Positions 30,847 to 41,687 of a stretch of 64,000 nucleotides of DNA are shown here, piece after piece. Each line of letters opens with the position of its first letter. Position 1 is the first letter of the stretch. A program made the translations under genes and the position numbers. The notes beneath the pieces were generated by a model, which was given only the letters and a program-made list of their open reading frames with translations, did not search any database and was not told the origin of the DNA. Origin of the DNA: Symbiodinium natans (Eukaryota; Sar; Dinophyceae; Suessiales; Symbiodiniaceae); the NCBI GenBank assembly GCA_905221605.1, contig CAJNDS010002080.1, positions 793,001-857,000 of the forward strand, read 5' to 3'.

Positions 30847-31135
30847 GGCTCCAGCGCCTCGAAGCTTGTCTTCCTCACTGTGTGTTTTTGAGATTTAAAG
30901 GAGAACAAGAGAAGAGAAGGGAGAGAGAAAGGAGAGAGGAGAGATCAACAGGAATGCAACTCTAAATGGAAGAGCAATGAAAAGAATGGAAGAGAAATGA
31001 GGACAGGCGAAATGCAAAAATCAGGCAAAGAGAAGATGGTGCTCGTTTTCATCTTTCCTCTGGTTCTTATTTTTCTCTTCTCTTGTTCATTTCCGTTAGA
31101 AAAAACAAAAGGAATAACAATGAACATGTAAGCAA

Positions 31136-31344
31136 ACCCAGCTGATGCTCATGATTTTTTCCTTTCTCCCTCTCTCTCTCTCTCCATATATGGGCGATGG
31201 AACGGGTGTCCTTGTTGGGCCGTTTCCTGCATCTTCAAGTGAGGAACCTAAGTGTTTTCTTTTGTGCGTTTGAAGACACAGAAAGCGATTAAAAGGGACG
31301 TCCATTTTGGATTGGCAGCCAACCCAGCTGATGCTCATGATTTG

Positions 31345-31409
<65 letters not shown>

Positions 31410-31590
31410 GGGCGATGGAATGGGTGCCCTTTTTGATCGTTTTCTGCATCTTCAAGCGAGGAAAAGGGACACCCCACAAGAAAGCACTTAGGGTGTCCCT
31501 TTTGCTTGTTTGAAGACACAGAAAGCGATTAAAAGGGACGTCCATTTTGGATTGGCAGCCAACCCAGCTGATGCTCATGATTTTTTTTTC

Positions 31591-31625
<35 letters not shown>

Positions 31626-31801
31626 GGCGATGGAATGTGTGTCCTTTTTGATCGTTTTCTGCATCTCCAAGCGAGGAAAAGGGACACCCCACAAGAAAGC
31701 ACTTAGGGTGTCCCTTTTGCTCGTTTGAAGACACAGAAAGCGATTAAAAGGGACGTCCATTTTGGATTGGCAGCCAACCCAGCTGATGCTCATGATTTTT
31801 T

Positions 31802-31833
<32 letters not shown>

Positions 31834-32020
31834 GGCGATGGAATGTGTGTCCTTTTTGATCGTTTTCTGCAGATCCAAGCGAGGAAAAGGGACACCCCAC
31901 AAGAAAGCACTTAGGGTGTCCCTTTTGCTCGTTTGAAGACACAGAAAGCGATTAAAAGGGACGCCCGTTTTGGATTGGCAGCCAACCCAGCTGATGCTCT
32001 GATGATCTCTCTCTCTCTCT

Positions 32021-32061
<41 letters not shown>

Positions 32062-32515
32062 CCTCTCTCTCCTATATATGGGCGATGGAACAGGTGTCCT
32101 TTTAGATCGTTTTCTGCATCTTCAAGCGAAGAAAAGGGACACCACAAGAAAACACTTAGGGTGTCCCTTTTGCTCGTTTGAAGACACAGCAAGCGATTAA
32201 AAGGGGCGCCCATTTTGGATTGGCAGCAAACCCAGCTGATGCTCATGATTTATCTCTCTCCCCATATATGGGCGATGGAACGGGTGTCCTTTTTGGATCG
32301 TTTTCTGCATCTTCAAGCGAAGAAAAGGGACACCACAAGAAAACACTTAGTAAGGGTGCCCCTTTTGCTCGTTTCAAGACACAGAAAGCGATTAAAAGGG
32401 ACGCCCATTTTGGATCGGCAGCAAACCCAGCTGATGCTCATGATTTATCTCTGTCTATATATGGGCGATGGAACGGGTGCCCTTCCTGATCGTTTTCTGC
32501 ATCTTCAAGGGAGAA
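31136..32515. repeat. ~200-bp satellite with an embedded (TC)n microsatellite
   Basis: Seven units, each starting CCCAGCTGATGCTCATGATT, then a (TC)n tract of very different length (none to about 60 bp), then TATATGGGCGATGGAA, TTTTCTGCATCTTCAAG, AAGGGACACC and GAAGACACAGAAAGCGATTA. Open frames in the array are repeat artefacts. Confidence 0.9.
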
Positions 32516-33509
32516 AGAAGGGCACCGCCCAAGAAGGAAAAGTAACATCAGATATAGGGAGGGAAATTGAAGAGCTCCTCTCTTTACTTAGTCATTCCCT
32601 TTCCTCTCTTCTTATCTGTTGTTTTCTTCGCTTCAAAAAGCAAAATAAGGGAAAAGAGATTTCCTGAAGAGGAGGGAGGGCACCTATTGAAGAGCTCCTG
32701 TCTTTACTTAGTCATTCCCTTTCCTCTCTTATCCGTTGTTTTATTCGCTTCAAAAAGCAAAATAAGCGAAAAGAGATTTCCTGAAGAGGAGGGAGGGCAC
32801 CTATCTGTAAAGAGCAATCGTTTAGGGGAACAGGAGAAGAGGAGCGAGAGAGAAGGACAGAGGAGAGATACAGGGAATCCAATTTCAATAGAACAGCAAA
32901 GAAAAGAATAGAAGAGAGATGAATAGAGAAGAGGGAGACAAAACAAGGCGCAGAGAAGATGGCACTCTTCTTTATCTATCCTCCCTCCCTTATCTCTCCC
33001 TTCCCTCTTTCTTTTCCAGATAAGAACAACTAAAGAGGAATAATTATGAAAAGGAGAAGAGTAAGGAAAGGAGCAGAAGAGATAGGCCGAGAAGAGGGAT
33101 ATGATGAAGTACGGCAAGGTCCACGCGCAACCTCTGCTTACCCTGCCACTGTTTTATCCTGCAAGTTCCTTTCTTGTTGTTCATCAGTCAAAAAGTAACA
33201 GAAAGAGAGAAGGGAAAGGGAAGTGAGAGAGGAGAGAGAACAAGGATGCCATTTTTCTGGAAGGGTACTGGAAAGAAGAGAAGAGACAGGAAGCAAGGAG
33301 ACGGAGTGACAAAATAAAGCGCAAAGCTCTATATATATCATCTCTCCCTTGTCTCTCCCTATTCCCTTTTGATGGGACGCCCCAGAACTAAAATATTGAA
33401 ATCCAGGTATTTGAATAATTAAATTCTTTAACTTATTTAAATGGTTGGGTTTCCAGAGGAACCAATGGATTTGAATAATTAGATTATTTGGATTATTTTG
33501 GCGCCTCCT

Positions 33510-33815
33510 GTGAGCCAAGTCTGTGATGAAGTATGTCCCTTCTCCCCGCGGGCCAAACTTGTGATGAAGTATGTCCCCTCTCCCCGTGGGCCAAATTTGT
33601 GATGAAGCATGTCCCCTCTCCCCGTAGGCCAGGTCTGTGATCCAGCATCCCACCAGCGTGATGAAGTAGGTTCCCTCTCTTTGTGGCTGAAGTATGTCCC
33701 CTCTCCCCGTGGGCCATGTTTGTGATCCAGCCCCCCAGCAGCGTGATGAAGTATATCCCCTCTCCCTGTGGGCCAAGTCTGTGATGAAGTATGTCCCTTC
33801 TCCCCATGATGAAGT
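33510..33815. repeat. ~37-bp minisatellite
   Basis: Units of GTGATGAAGTATGTCCCCTC followed by TCCCCGTGGGCCAA, about seven copies with drift. It is present only in duplication copy 1. Confidence 0.8.
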
Positions 33816-34766
33816 ATATTTGGAAGCTGAGAGTCGTGTTTTGGTGTGGTAGATTGTGGTAGATAGAAAGGAAAGGGCATGAGAAAGTAGCGAGAGGAGC
33901 TCTTCAATTCCCTTCCTGCTTTATTGCAACACATGCCCCTCTTGTTCTTCCTTTCTTGTGTTTTTGTCATTTAGAGGGGAACAGGAGAAGAGGAGCGAGA
34001 GAGAAGGAGAGGGGAGAGATAACAGGAATCCAATTTCAATGCAATGGCCAACAAAAGAAAATGAAGAGAGATGAATAGAGAAGATGGAGAGACAAAACGA
34101 GGCGCTGAGAAGATGGCACTCTTCTTTATCTATCCTATCTCCCTTATCTCTCCCTTCCCTCTTTTCGAAATAAGAACAACTAAAGAGGAAGAATTTATGA
34201 AAAGGAGAAGAGTAAGGAAAAGAGCAGAAGAGATAGGCCGAGAAGAGGGACATGATGAAGTACGGCAAGGTCCAAGCGCAAGGAGTCACCCTCTGCTTTA
34301 CCTTCCACTGCTTTATCATACCTGTCTTGTGCTTTGTCAGTTAAACGGAAACAGAAGGAGAGAAGGGAAAGGGAAGTGAGAGAGGAGAGACAACAAAGAG
34401 GCCATTTTAATTTTCTGGAAGGGTACTGAACAGAAGAGAGGAGACAAGAAACAAGGAGACGGAGGAACACAACAAGGCGCAAAGAAGATGGCACTCTTCT
34501 TTATCTATCATCTCTCCCTTCCTTGTCTCTCCCTTTTCCCTCTATTCTTAAAAAGGACAAGACCTCTTCGCAGATAGGTGCCCTCTCTCCTCTTCAGGAA
34601 GCCCCCTTGCCCTTATTTTGCTTGCTTTCTGAAACGACAAGGAAAACAACACATAGAAAGAGAGGAAATGGAATGAACCAATAGGCAGTGGAGCTCTTCA
34701 ATTTCTTTCCCTATCTCTTTTCTTCTTTTTTCATTCTTCATTCAACAAGGAAAAGAAGCTTCCTTT

Positions 34767-35444
34767 TGTGTGTTTTTGAGATTTAAAGGAGAACAAGAGA
34801 AGAGAAGGGAGAGAGAAAGGAGAGAGGAGAGATCAACAGGAATGCAACTCTAAATGGAAGAGCAATGAAAAGAATGGAAGAGAAATGAGGACAGGCGAAA
34901 TGCAAAAATCAGGCAAAGAGAAGATGGTGCTCGTTTTCATCTTTCCTCTGGTTCTTATTTTTCTCTTCTCTTGTTCATTTCCGTTAGAAAAAACAAAAGG
35001 AATAACAATGAACATGTAAGCAAACCCAGCTGATGCTCATGATTTTTTCCTTTCTCCCTCTCTCTCTCTCTCCATATATGGGCGATGGAACGGGTGTCCT
35101 TGTTGGGCCGTTTCCTGCATCTTCAAGTGAGGAACCTAAGTGTTTTCTTTTGTTCGTTTGAAGACACAGAAAGCGATTAAAAGGGACGTCCATTTTGGAT
35201 TGGCAGCCAACCCAGCTGATGCTCATGATTTTTTTTCTCTCTCTCTCTCTCTCTATATATGGGCGATGGAATGGGTGTCCTTTTTGATCGTTTTCTGCAT
35301 CTTCAAGCGAGGAAAAGGGACACCCCACAAGAAAGCACTTAGGGTGTCCCTTTTGCTCGTTTGAAGACACAGAAAGCGATTAAAAGGGACGTCCATTTTG
35401 GATTGGCAGCCAACCCAGCTGATGCTCATGATTCTTTCTCTCTC

Positions 35445-35527
<83 letters not shown>

Positions 35528-35833
35528 GGGCGATGGAATGGGTGTCCTGTTTTGATCGTTTTCTGCATCTTCAAGCGAGGAAAAGGGACACCCCACAAGA
35601 AAGCACTTAGGGTGTCCCTTTTGCTCGTTTGAAGACACAGAAAGCGATTAAAAGGGACGCCCGTTTTGGATTGGCAGCCAACCCAGCTGATGCTCATGAT
35701 TATTTTTTTTTCTCTCTCTCTCTCTATATATGGGCGATGGAACAGGTGTCATTTTAGATCGTTTTCTGCATCTTCAAGCGAAGAAAAGGGACACCACAAG
35801 AAAACACTTAGGGTGTCCCTTTTGCTCGTTTGA
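34767..35833. repeat. Segmental duplication, copy 2, left part
   Basis: Repeats 30881 onward at an offset of about 3886 bp, including the satellite (units near 35030, 35213, 35417, 35685). It stops inside a satellite unit at the copia insertion site; the unit resumes at 42604. Confidence 0.85.
35829..35833. repeat. Target-site duplication, left
   Basis: TTTGA immediately before the LTR; the same TTTGA follows the other LTR at 42604-42608. Five bases is the usual size for Ty1/copia elements. The joined flanks restore a satellite unit (GCTCGTTTGAAGACACAG). Confidence 0.9.
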
Positions 35834-36015
35834 TGCAAAAGCAGGCGCGGGCTGAAGAGGACTTATGAACCGTTAACAACCACACTAGCACACAGACCTT
35901 TTGAACTGCTGTCACTGGTCTGAGCTTGGCTGGGAAAGGGGCTGCGAATGCAGCACTGTCATCTTCCTGCATGCACACATGCAAGGCTGTCTTGAATAGG
36001 CTTCTACTCTTGACA
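35834..36015 (-). repeat. Copia LTR (3' LTR of the minus-strand element)
   Basis: 182 bp, beginning TGCAAAAGCAGG and ending CTCTTGACA, so TG...CA ends. It matches the other LTR except for a 4-bp length difference in GGGAAAGGGG. A purine-rich sequence on the coding strand just before it (GTGGAGGGG) is a likely polypurine tract. Confidence 0.9.
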
Positions 36016-36180
36016 CCCCTCCACAGGAGGAACTGGCCAGGTACCTTGGCCTGTTGCTACTGGACCTGCCTATTCATGCTGTCTCACTCCCAGCTTCGGC
36101 TCACTGTTCCCAGGAGTCACGCAGTTGCCAGCCCGTCTCACGTAGAGGGTCACTGGCCTTCAACCTAGGTCGAGATCCAC

Positions 36181-39100
36181 TCAGACCTTCCAGTTGGCGA
36201 TCCACTTCGAAGTCTCTTCACGAGTCCGAAGATTCTCATACTGAATTCGGCATTGGGCTCGATGACGATGGATGTAGAGCACATACCTCAGCTGCTTGGT
36301 GCTTGGCCGGTCCGACAGCGATTCATCTCCACCATCGAACTTGTGCAGAAGTCGCTCCATCAGGTCTTGCTTCAACCCTGTCACCTGGAGCCCTTCCACT
36401 CGTAGGCCACTCTTGAGTTCTTCCACCGTGAGCAGGCTCAAGGTATCTCTCACCACTCTGACTCGATCGTCGACACCAGTTCTGGCGTCACCACGGAAAC
36501 TCATCCTGTCACTGTCACTCTGTCCAGCAGGGGATCTCAGCACGGAGGTTCCCTCGGGGACAGATGGCATCCGTGTTGTAGGAACCTCTGCACTGTGTTG
36601 AGCCTCCTCAGCACCGCTGCCACGAGGAGTGTCACGACGACTGAGTGCCATGGCTGCACTGGACTGCGCTACACTGGGCCTATTGCCCCTTCCACACAAC
36701 CAGTGCCAACCTTTCAAAAGCACTTCAACTCCCTTGTAGCTGGCAAACAGCAACCCAACCAAGGCCAACAGGTGAACCAACCCTAAGTAAAGGTTCAACC
36801 ACCAGACCTCTTCACTCTGAACTGGAGCTGCTTGGACTTTCTCCAAACAGCAGCTGACCACAGCTGCCACGATGCCCCTTTCCAAGGGCAGCTGCTTCAT
36901 CAGCGAGTCCATTCTGGCTGCTTCTAAAGCCTTCGTGCCAAGATCCGAGATGTTCATGAGCGTATCCACTTTGCCTATGGAAAGTTCTTTGTTTCGAACT
37001 GCTTGCTGTATCCACATCTCCTTCAGGGATAAGTGCTTGACTTTTCCACACCCTACCCTCTGTGCCATCGACCTGGCGGCCGAGCTATCGCTCAGCACTC
37101 GGTGCTCGACCTTCCAACCAAAGTGTCGGAGGATCTCTGTTGTAAGCTTTCCTTCTGCTGCTGTCTTGACCATGGCATAGAACTCGGCCTCGCCCGACGA
37201 TAGGGCCACGAGACTTTGTCGACCACAGCTCGTGTCTAGGAGGTGCTTCCCAAACCTCTGATACGTGGAACTCATAGACCTTCTGGTTCTGCGATCTGTT
37301 GCCCAGTCTGAGTCTGAAAAGGACTCTAGCTGCGCAGGTGCTTCTTGCAATTCGAAGTGCCATTTCTCGACGGGGTACTTGGCAATGTACTTTCCGACGC
37401 GCTTCAGCCTTAGCCAATGAATCTCCAAGGGCTTGCTCATCCCTTCAGCCAGTTCACTTGCTGCGTACTGCAACGAGGGACGGTCGACTGCCATGTAAAG
37501 GATGGTGCCAGTCACTCGTCTGAAGACCTCGGCCCTCTCACGGCTGAGCTCCTTCTCCACTTCTCTGTTTCCCACGCCTGTGGCCTTCGAAGCAGGAGTG
37601 TCAACTCCTTTGCACCCTTTTAGCTCGAGTTCCTCGATGACTTGTGGGGCAAACTTGGGGTCGCATTCCCAGGTAAATCCTGAGCCTGTCCACTTGATCA
37701 GGCGCCCAAGATGGCGTCCTTCTGAGACTTCCCCTCCATGAGCTGGGTCACCGATTCTCGGTAGCACTTTCACCTCGTAGTTCTCCTCCATGATCTTGTC
37801 CAGCATGTCGAGAGCTTCTCTTTCTCCACTCGCCAGGAAATCGTCACCGTGGCACGACAAGCATAGATCATGCTCTTTCAAGTAGTAGGTGTTGGGGCAC
37901 AACAGCAGCTCGTCGAAATTGTGTCTTGTTTTCACCTCACGGATCTTCACTCCCCATTGCCTAGAGGCTTCCCGGGTTCCGTTCATCGCCTTGTGCAACT
38001 CCCAGATGATGTTGGGAGTTCCTTCTGACGCCGGGGGTATTACCCCAATCTTTTCGCTGTTGTCGGCGTGGAAGAAGGCCACGCTCACATCATATCTTCC
38101 GATCAGCTTCTTGCTCTTGCTCTCACCGGGCCTCGCTGTGGCTGCGTGCGAAATCACAGCTCGATGCACTCGAATGGGAGGCGTTCCCATCGATACATCT
38201 TCTCGCTTGTAAGTGTTCACTTCCTGAGCGACCAAGCGACTCCTGACTCCAGGCTTCCCTTCGATCTCCTTCTCGGTGTCGATCCACCTGGATTTCACCA
38301 GTCTGAGCCCCTTCGCCTTGGCTTCATCATATGTGATGTCGCCTTTGACTCCAAAGGACTCCATCTTGGTCATCTCTTTCATCCTCCCGATCTTCACCTT
38401 CTCGGGGTCCAGCAACTTTCCAGTCTTCTCATCGTAGACCGGTTTCTCGAGCTCCTTCGCTGCTGATGCGATCATTCTGTCACTGATCACCATGGCCGCC
38501 ACGTGCATTGTTGGCAATCCTGCCACCATTTCTTCTTCAACCTCCTCCGTTTTGCCTTCCGCTTCACGCTTTCTGCTAGGGGACCTTGGGCTGTCTGAGG
38601 CCCGAGCAGGTTCCGAGGTCCTGGCCTCCTTGAGGGGGCTGTCGCTAAGGTCCAACCCACCTCGCTTTCTTTCACTCGGGGCGCCAGAACCGGCAGCCAC
38701 CGAGCCAGACCCAGAGGCGCGACTACCCGCGGCCTCTGAACTTGCCTGCTTATCCGAGGGGCCAGGGCCGGCACCCATCGGATCATCCCCTCCATTGCTT
38801 GATGGCTCAACTGTGTCGTCCCCGGGCGCTGTTTCCGCAACCACAGGTTCCCTGCACAGCTTTTCAAACCTGGCTCTGCACGTGGCATTGTGCTTGACTG
38901 GGGCGTCACCGTAAGAGGTATCGCACCCAGGGCAGCCTGGTGTCCTACCATGCTTGATCTGTCTTTCAACCGTGATGTACACACCACGAGGTTTAGGCAC
39001 TACACCCTCCAACCTTCCAGCTGGCAAGGGTCTTCCCGGAGCATCGGGGGTCCTTTCTGGCGTGCCTCGAGGCTGCCAAGGTGTGCCTACCATCCTCAGA

Positions 39101-39201
39101 ACAAACGTGGGGTCAAAGCGCTTGGCCTCAACTCGCCTACGAACCGAGCGACACCTCTGGATGCCGTTGGCTGTTGCCACGAAGTGCTCATCGTTGCTCA
39201 A
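36181..39201 (-). CDS. Copia pol ORF: reverse transcriptase and RNase H
   Basis: 1006 codons. Residues about 300-560 form the reverse transcriptase, with the first catalytic Asp in IGRYDVSVAFFHAD (D371) and the DD pair in CLSCHGDDFLASG (D453, D454). RNase H follows: SFSDSDWATD (D630/632), ALSSGEAEFYAM (E671/673) and VLSDSSAA (D705). Residues 120-225 are Ser/Pro/Glu-rich linker. Unusual for copia, the C-terminus extends further: a hydrophobic stretch at about 800-829 (GLVHLLALVGLLFASY) and a SAP-like helix pair at about 924-958 (LTVEELKSGLRVEGLQVTG). The frame differs from the upstream ORF, and the integrase C-terminal part expected at the junction is shortened. Confidence 0.9.
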   Translation of the reverse strand: MSNDEHFVATANGIQRCRSVRRRVEAKRFDPTFVLRMVGTPWQPRGTPERTPDAPGRPLPAGRLEGVVPKPRGVYITVERQIKHGRTPGCPGCDTSYGDAPVKHNATCRARFEKLCREPVVAETAPGDDTVEPSSNGGDDPMGAGPGPSDKQASSEAAGSRASGSGSVAAGSGAPSERKRGGLDLSDSPLKEARTSEPARASDSPRSPSRKREAEGKTEEVEEEMVAGLPTMHVAAMVISDRMIASAAKELEKPVYDEKTGKLLDPEKVKIGRMKEMTKMESFGVKGDITYDEAKAKGLRLVKSRWIDTEKEIEGKPGVRSRLVAQEVNTYKREDVSMGTPPIRVHRAVISHAATARPGESKSKKLIGRYDVSVAFFHADNSEKIGVIPPASEGTPNIIWELHKAMNGTREASRQWGVKIREVKTRHNFDELLLCPNTYYLKEHDLCLSCHGDDFLASGEREALDMLDKIMEENYEVKVLPRIGDPAHGGEVSEGRHLGRLIKWTGSGFTWECDPKFAPQVIEELELKGCKGVDTPASKATGVGNREVEKELSRERAEVFRRVTGTILYMAVDRPSLQYAASELAEGMSKPLEIHWLRLKRVGKYIAKYPVEKWHFELQEAPAQLESFSDSDWATDRRTRRSMSSTYQRFGKHLLDTSCGRQSLVALSSGEAEFYAMVKTAAEGKLTTEILRHFGWKVEHRVLSDSSAARSMAQRVGCGKVKHLSLKEMWIQQAVRNKELSIGKVDTLMNISDLGTKALEAARMDSLMKQLPLERGIVAAVVSCCLEKVQAAPVQSEEVWWLNLYLGLVHLLALVGLLFASYKGVEVLLKGWHWLCGRGNRPSVAQSSAAMALSRRDTPRGSGAEEAQHSAEVPTTRMPSVPEGTSVLRSPAGQSDSDRMSFRGDARTGVDDRVRVVRDTLSLLTVEELKSGLRVEGLQVTGLKQDLMERLLHKFDGGDESLSDRPSTKQLRYVLYIHRHRAQCRIQYENLRTREETSKWIANWKV

Positions 39202-39248
39202 ACTTTTGCCTAGCCAAACCCCACATGACCAACGATCCTCAAGCTTTC

Positions 39249-41687
39249 TTAAGTTCTGATTCGAAATACGGAACAGAACGACCTCTCCAAACTCAACAAC
39301 TTCGCCCTTGTAGGTCCTACCCCGAAGCCTCTCGTAGGCTGTACGACCGTCATGCTAAGTTCCAGCACAGCTCGCTCAGCTGCACCGTTGGCCTTGTGGT
39401 CTCCTTTGGGCACTGGTTGACTGCTTGCTTTCTTGGGGTACCTCTTAACAAGTTCTTCACCTAAACTTTTGATAGCTGGCTCAGTATCGCTAACAACTAT
39501 CATGTCTGGGTGACCACAGAACTTCATCCCTTCTAGCGCAAAAGCCATGGAATACGGATCCCCGGTGCCCTTGCTGTTAGCTACACCCGTAAACAGAGCC
39601 CCTGACTTTTGGTCCCTGCAAACCAAAACGGCCTTGGCACCAGCTTTGGCCTCGAGGATGTCCTTGGCGTCAGTGGAAGCTGCTTCCTGGGACAAGGCTT
39701 TCGTGAAGAAGCAGTAGTCGATACAGTACCTTGCTACGTCCTCTTTCTTTTCTTCTTGGCGCCTTTGATGGAAGTCTTCGGTGCCCTTCCCCACCACGCA
39801 AGACTCACACCAACTCCGAAATGGAAGGTGTGTTAACTCGTGTTCAGCACGCATCTCAGCACTGACACTCGGGGGTACCTTCTTGTGCTTAGCCTTACGC
39901 CCGGCCTCTCCTTCAGGTTCAGGCGGCTCTTCCAGGGGAGCGTCGCCAAGAGGCCTCGCATCCACCTGGGCAGGTGGGGCGCTGTCAGCTACCTCCACTC
40001 CCGGGGCGCTATCCGCTACCTCCGGTCTGGCTTCCCGAGCTGTTGGAGCTGCGATCCTATGCCTTTCAGGGTTCTGGGGCTTACCCATAGTCGCTTCCAA
40101 CCAGTAGACACCTTTATCCTTCACTAAAGGAACTTTTGGGACTTCCTTCAAAGCTTTCTTGAGTTGCTCACCACCACAGCGACCTACGAGGAATTGGTGC
40201 GAGGGCCCTACCACCAACCAGGTTCCCTTCTGACTGGCTTCTGACATGGAGATAACAGGAAACTGGACGCTGTTGCTTTCCCTGTAGTTAAACTCAACTG
40301 GCACATCCCCATGCTTGAGCGACGAAGTCTTGCACTTACCCAATTCCAAGGCTTCTCCCGTGACCGTGTTCATGCGGACCCTGTCACCTGCAACCTCAAC
40401 GGCCTTGTTGTCAAAGCCAACCGGAGCCAAACCACCCCCAGCCCCCGTGTCTACAAGGATCCTACAGTGGGTTTCAGGGTTTGCTACAGTTGCAACACAC
40501 AAGGTTGAGGCTGCTAGGCCTTCACTTTCGGGCTCCTCTTGGGTTTCCGGGGCTGCTGCAGCCGTCCTACCTTTGTTCTCGGCCTTTTTCAAGTCCGCGG
40601 CTCGCTTCCTGCACTCGGCCTTTGTGTGGCCGGGTTTCTGACAGTAGAAGCACGGGCCCTTCTTCTTGTCGCCCTTGCCTCCTTTGTCTCCACCCTTCTT
40701 TCCGCCAGCGTCCTTGCCGGTGCTCTTGCCCTTGTCGCCTTTTCCATCACCCTTGGCGCCCTTCGGGGAACCCTTATGCGGCTTCTTTGGTAGGCCTCCT
40801 ACGTCCATCGGTTGAGGCGTGCTTTGCAAGTACTTCTGCGTGCGGGCAATCTCCATGATCTCCGCTCTCATCTTCTTCCAGGTGTCAAGCCTGGATGAGT
40901 GCCTAATGAGGTGCTCCTTGACCGTCTGGTCTTCCACTCCCAGAATGACAATCCCGATGACGGTTTCGTCGTCCACGTCCTTCCCAGACTGCTTCTCGTA
41001 CTCCCTCACCTTGCGCTCAAAGGACTCGATGCAACTGACCAAATCCCCTTCGAACTTGTAGCGCAGGATCTCCAGGAGCAGACCCACATATCTGGAGTTG
41101 AGCTTCGGGTTGTACTCCAGGTAGAGCTGCCGATAGGCCTCGACACCTTCATTGTCCCCACAGTTGTGCAGCTTGTCCAGCGCACGTCCCCTGCAGAGCA
41201 TCACCAGGACGTAGTAGAGCTGAGTCGACAGCCCTTGCTCCTCCTCAGTGAGAAGTCGGTTCCAAAGTTGGATTTCCGACGACTCGGCCTTCTGGAGTAA
41301 GGCTTGGTACCTCCTGTCCATCGCCCCCATGTAGCTCCGAAGGATGAAGACCCAGTCGTTGAAGGTTGCTGGATCTCCTTTAAACACCTCAGGCTTTCCG
41401 AGCCCTCTTGTGTCCACCAAGGGGAGCAGCCCAAAGACACCTCCCTGACCCGGCGCTGTAGCAGCAACCTGGGCCGGTGGGCTCACTGGTGCCTGGGCCA
41501 CACTTGAACTGGCGGCCTGAGCTTCCCGTAGCTCCTGCAGCTGCTGGCCTTGCACCAGCATCTGCTGTTGCATTGCAGCCATGGCTTCACCTGACTGCTG
41601 CAACTGTGCCCGGAGCTCCTGGATCAAAGCCTCCATGGCGACCACCAAGAGAACGGTGATCACCGTCAGGATCCGACTCCTCGTCAC
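39249..41687 (-). CDS. Copia gag-protease-integrase ORF
   Basis: 812 codons; the likely gag start is MEALIQELRAQL at 41636. Gag core about 85-290. Zinc knuckle CFYCQKPGHTKAEC (346-359, CX2CX4HX4C). Aspartic protease RILVDTGAGG (D413). Integrase zinc-binding residues H616, H620, C627, C630. Catalytic core D657 (YCIDYCFF), D734 (VVSDTEPAIK), E771 (ANGAAERA). After E771 the expected conserved stretch up to the YERLRG-type motif is missing, and the frame runs into an unrelated tail and stop. The YERLRG-like sequence is found in the frame of the next ORF, so a deletion plus frameshift separates the two. Confidence 0.9.
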   Translation of the reverse strand: MTRSRILTVITVLLVVAMEALIQELRAQLQQSGEAMAAMQQQMLVQGQQLQELREAQAASSSVAQAPVSPPAQVAATAPGQGGVFGLLPLVDTRGLGKPEVFKGDPATFNDWVFILRSYMGAMDRRYQALLQKAESSEIQLWNRLLTEEEQGLSTQLYYVLVMLCRGRALDKLHNCGDNEGVEAYRQLYLEYNPKLNSRYVGLLLEILRYKFEGDLVSCIESFERKVREYEKQSGKDVDDETVIGIVILGVEDQTVKEHLIRHSSRLDTWKKMRAEIMEIARTQKYLQSTPQPMDVGGLPKKPHKGSPKGAKGDGKGDKGKSTGKDAGGKKGGDKGGKGDKKKGPCFYCQKPGHTKAECRKRAADLKKAENKGRTAAAAPETQEEPESEGLAASTLCVATVANPETHCRILVDTGAGGGLAPVGFDNKAVEVAGDRVRMNTVTGEALELGKCKTSSLKHGDVPVEFNYRESNSVQFPVISMSEASQKGTWLVVGPSHQFLVGRCGGEQLKKALKEVPKVPLVKDKGVYWLEATMGKPQNPERHRIAAPTAREARPEVADSAPGVEVADSAPPAQVDARPLGDAPLEEPPEPEGEAGRKAKHKKVPPSVSAEMRAEHELTHLPFRSWCESCVVGKGTEDFHQRRQEEKKEDVARYCIDYCFFTKALSQEAASTDAKDILEAKAGAKAVLVCRDQKSGALFTGVANSKGTGDPYSMAFALEGMKFCGHPDMIVVSDTEPAIKSLGEELVKRYPKKASSQPVPKGDHKANGAAERAVLELSMTVVQPTRGFGVGPTRAKLLSLERSFCSVFRIRT

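Larger units (their letters stand above)
30881..34766. repeat. Segmental duplication, copy 1
   Basis: Begins TGTGTTTTTGAGATTTAAAG. Contains GA-rich DNA, the (TC)n satellite (31.1-32.5 kb), and more purine/pyrimidine-rich DNA. Copy 2 starts at about 34767 with the same sequence, is interrupted by the copia element, and resumes at 42604. Within copy 1, 32823-33360 and 33972-34500 are also partial copies of each other. Confidence 0.85.

Noticed and set aside
31252-31734. Several frames of alternating Ser-Leu or Arg-Glu
   Set aside because: They translate the (TC)n/(GA)n tracts of the satellite and occur on both strands.
32215-34494. Frames of 100-210 codons in the duplicated GA/TC-rich DNA
   Set aside because: Low-complexity composition, repeated in each duplicate, open on both strands, no recognisable domain.
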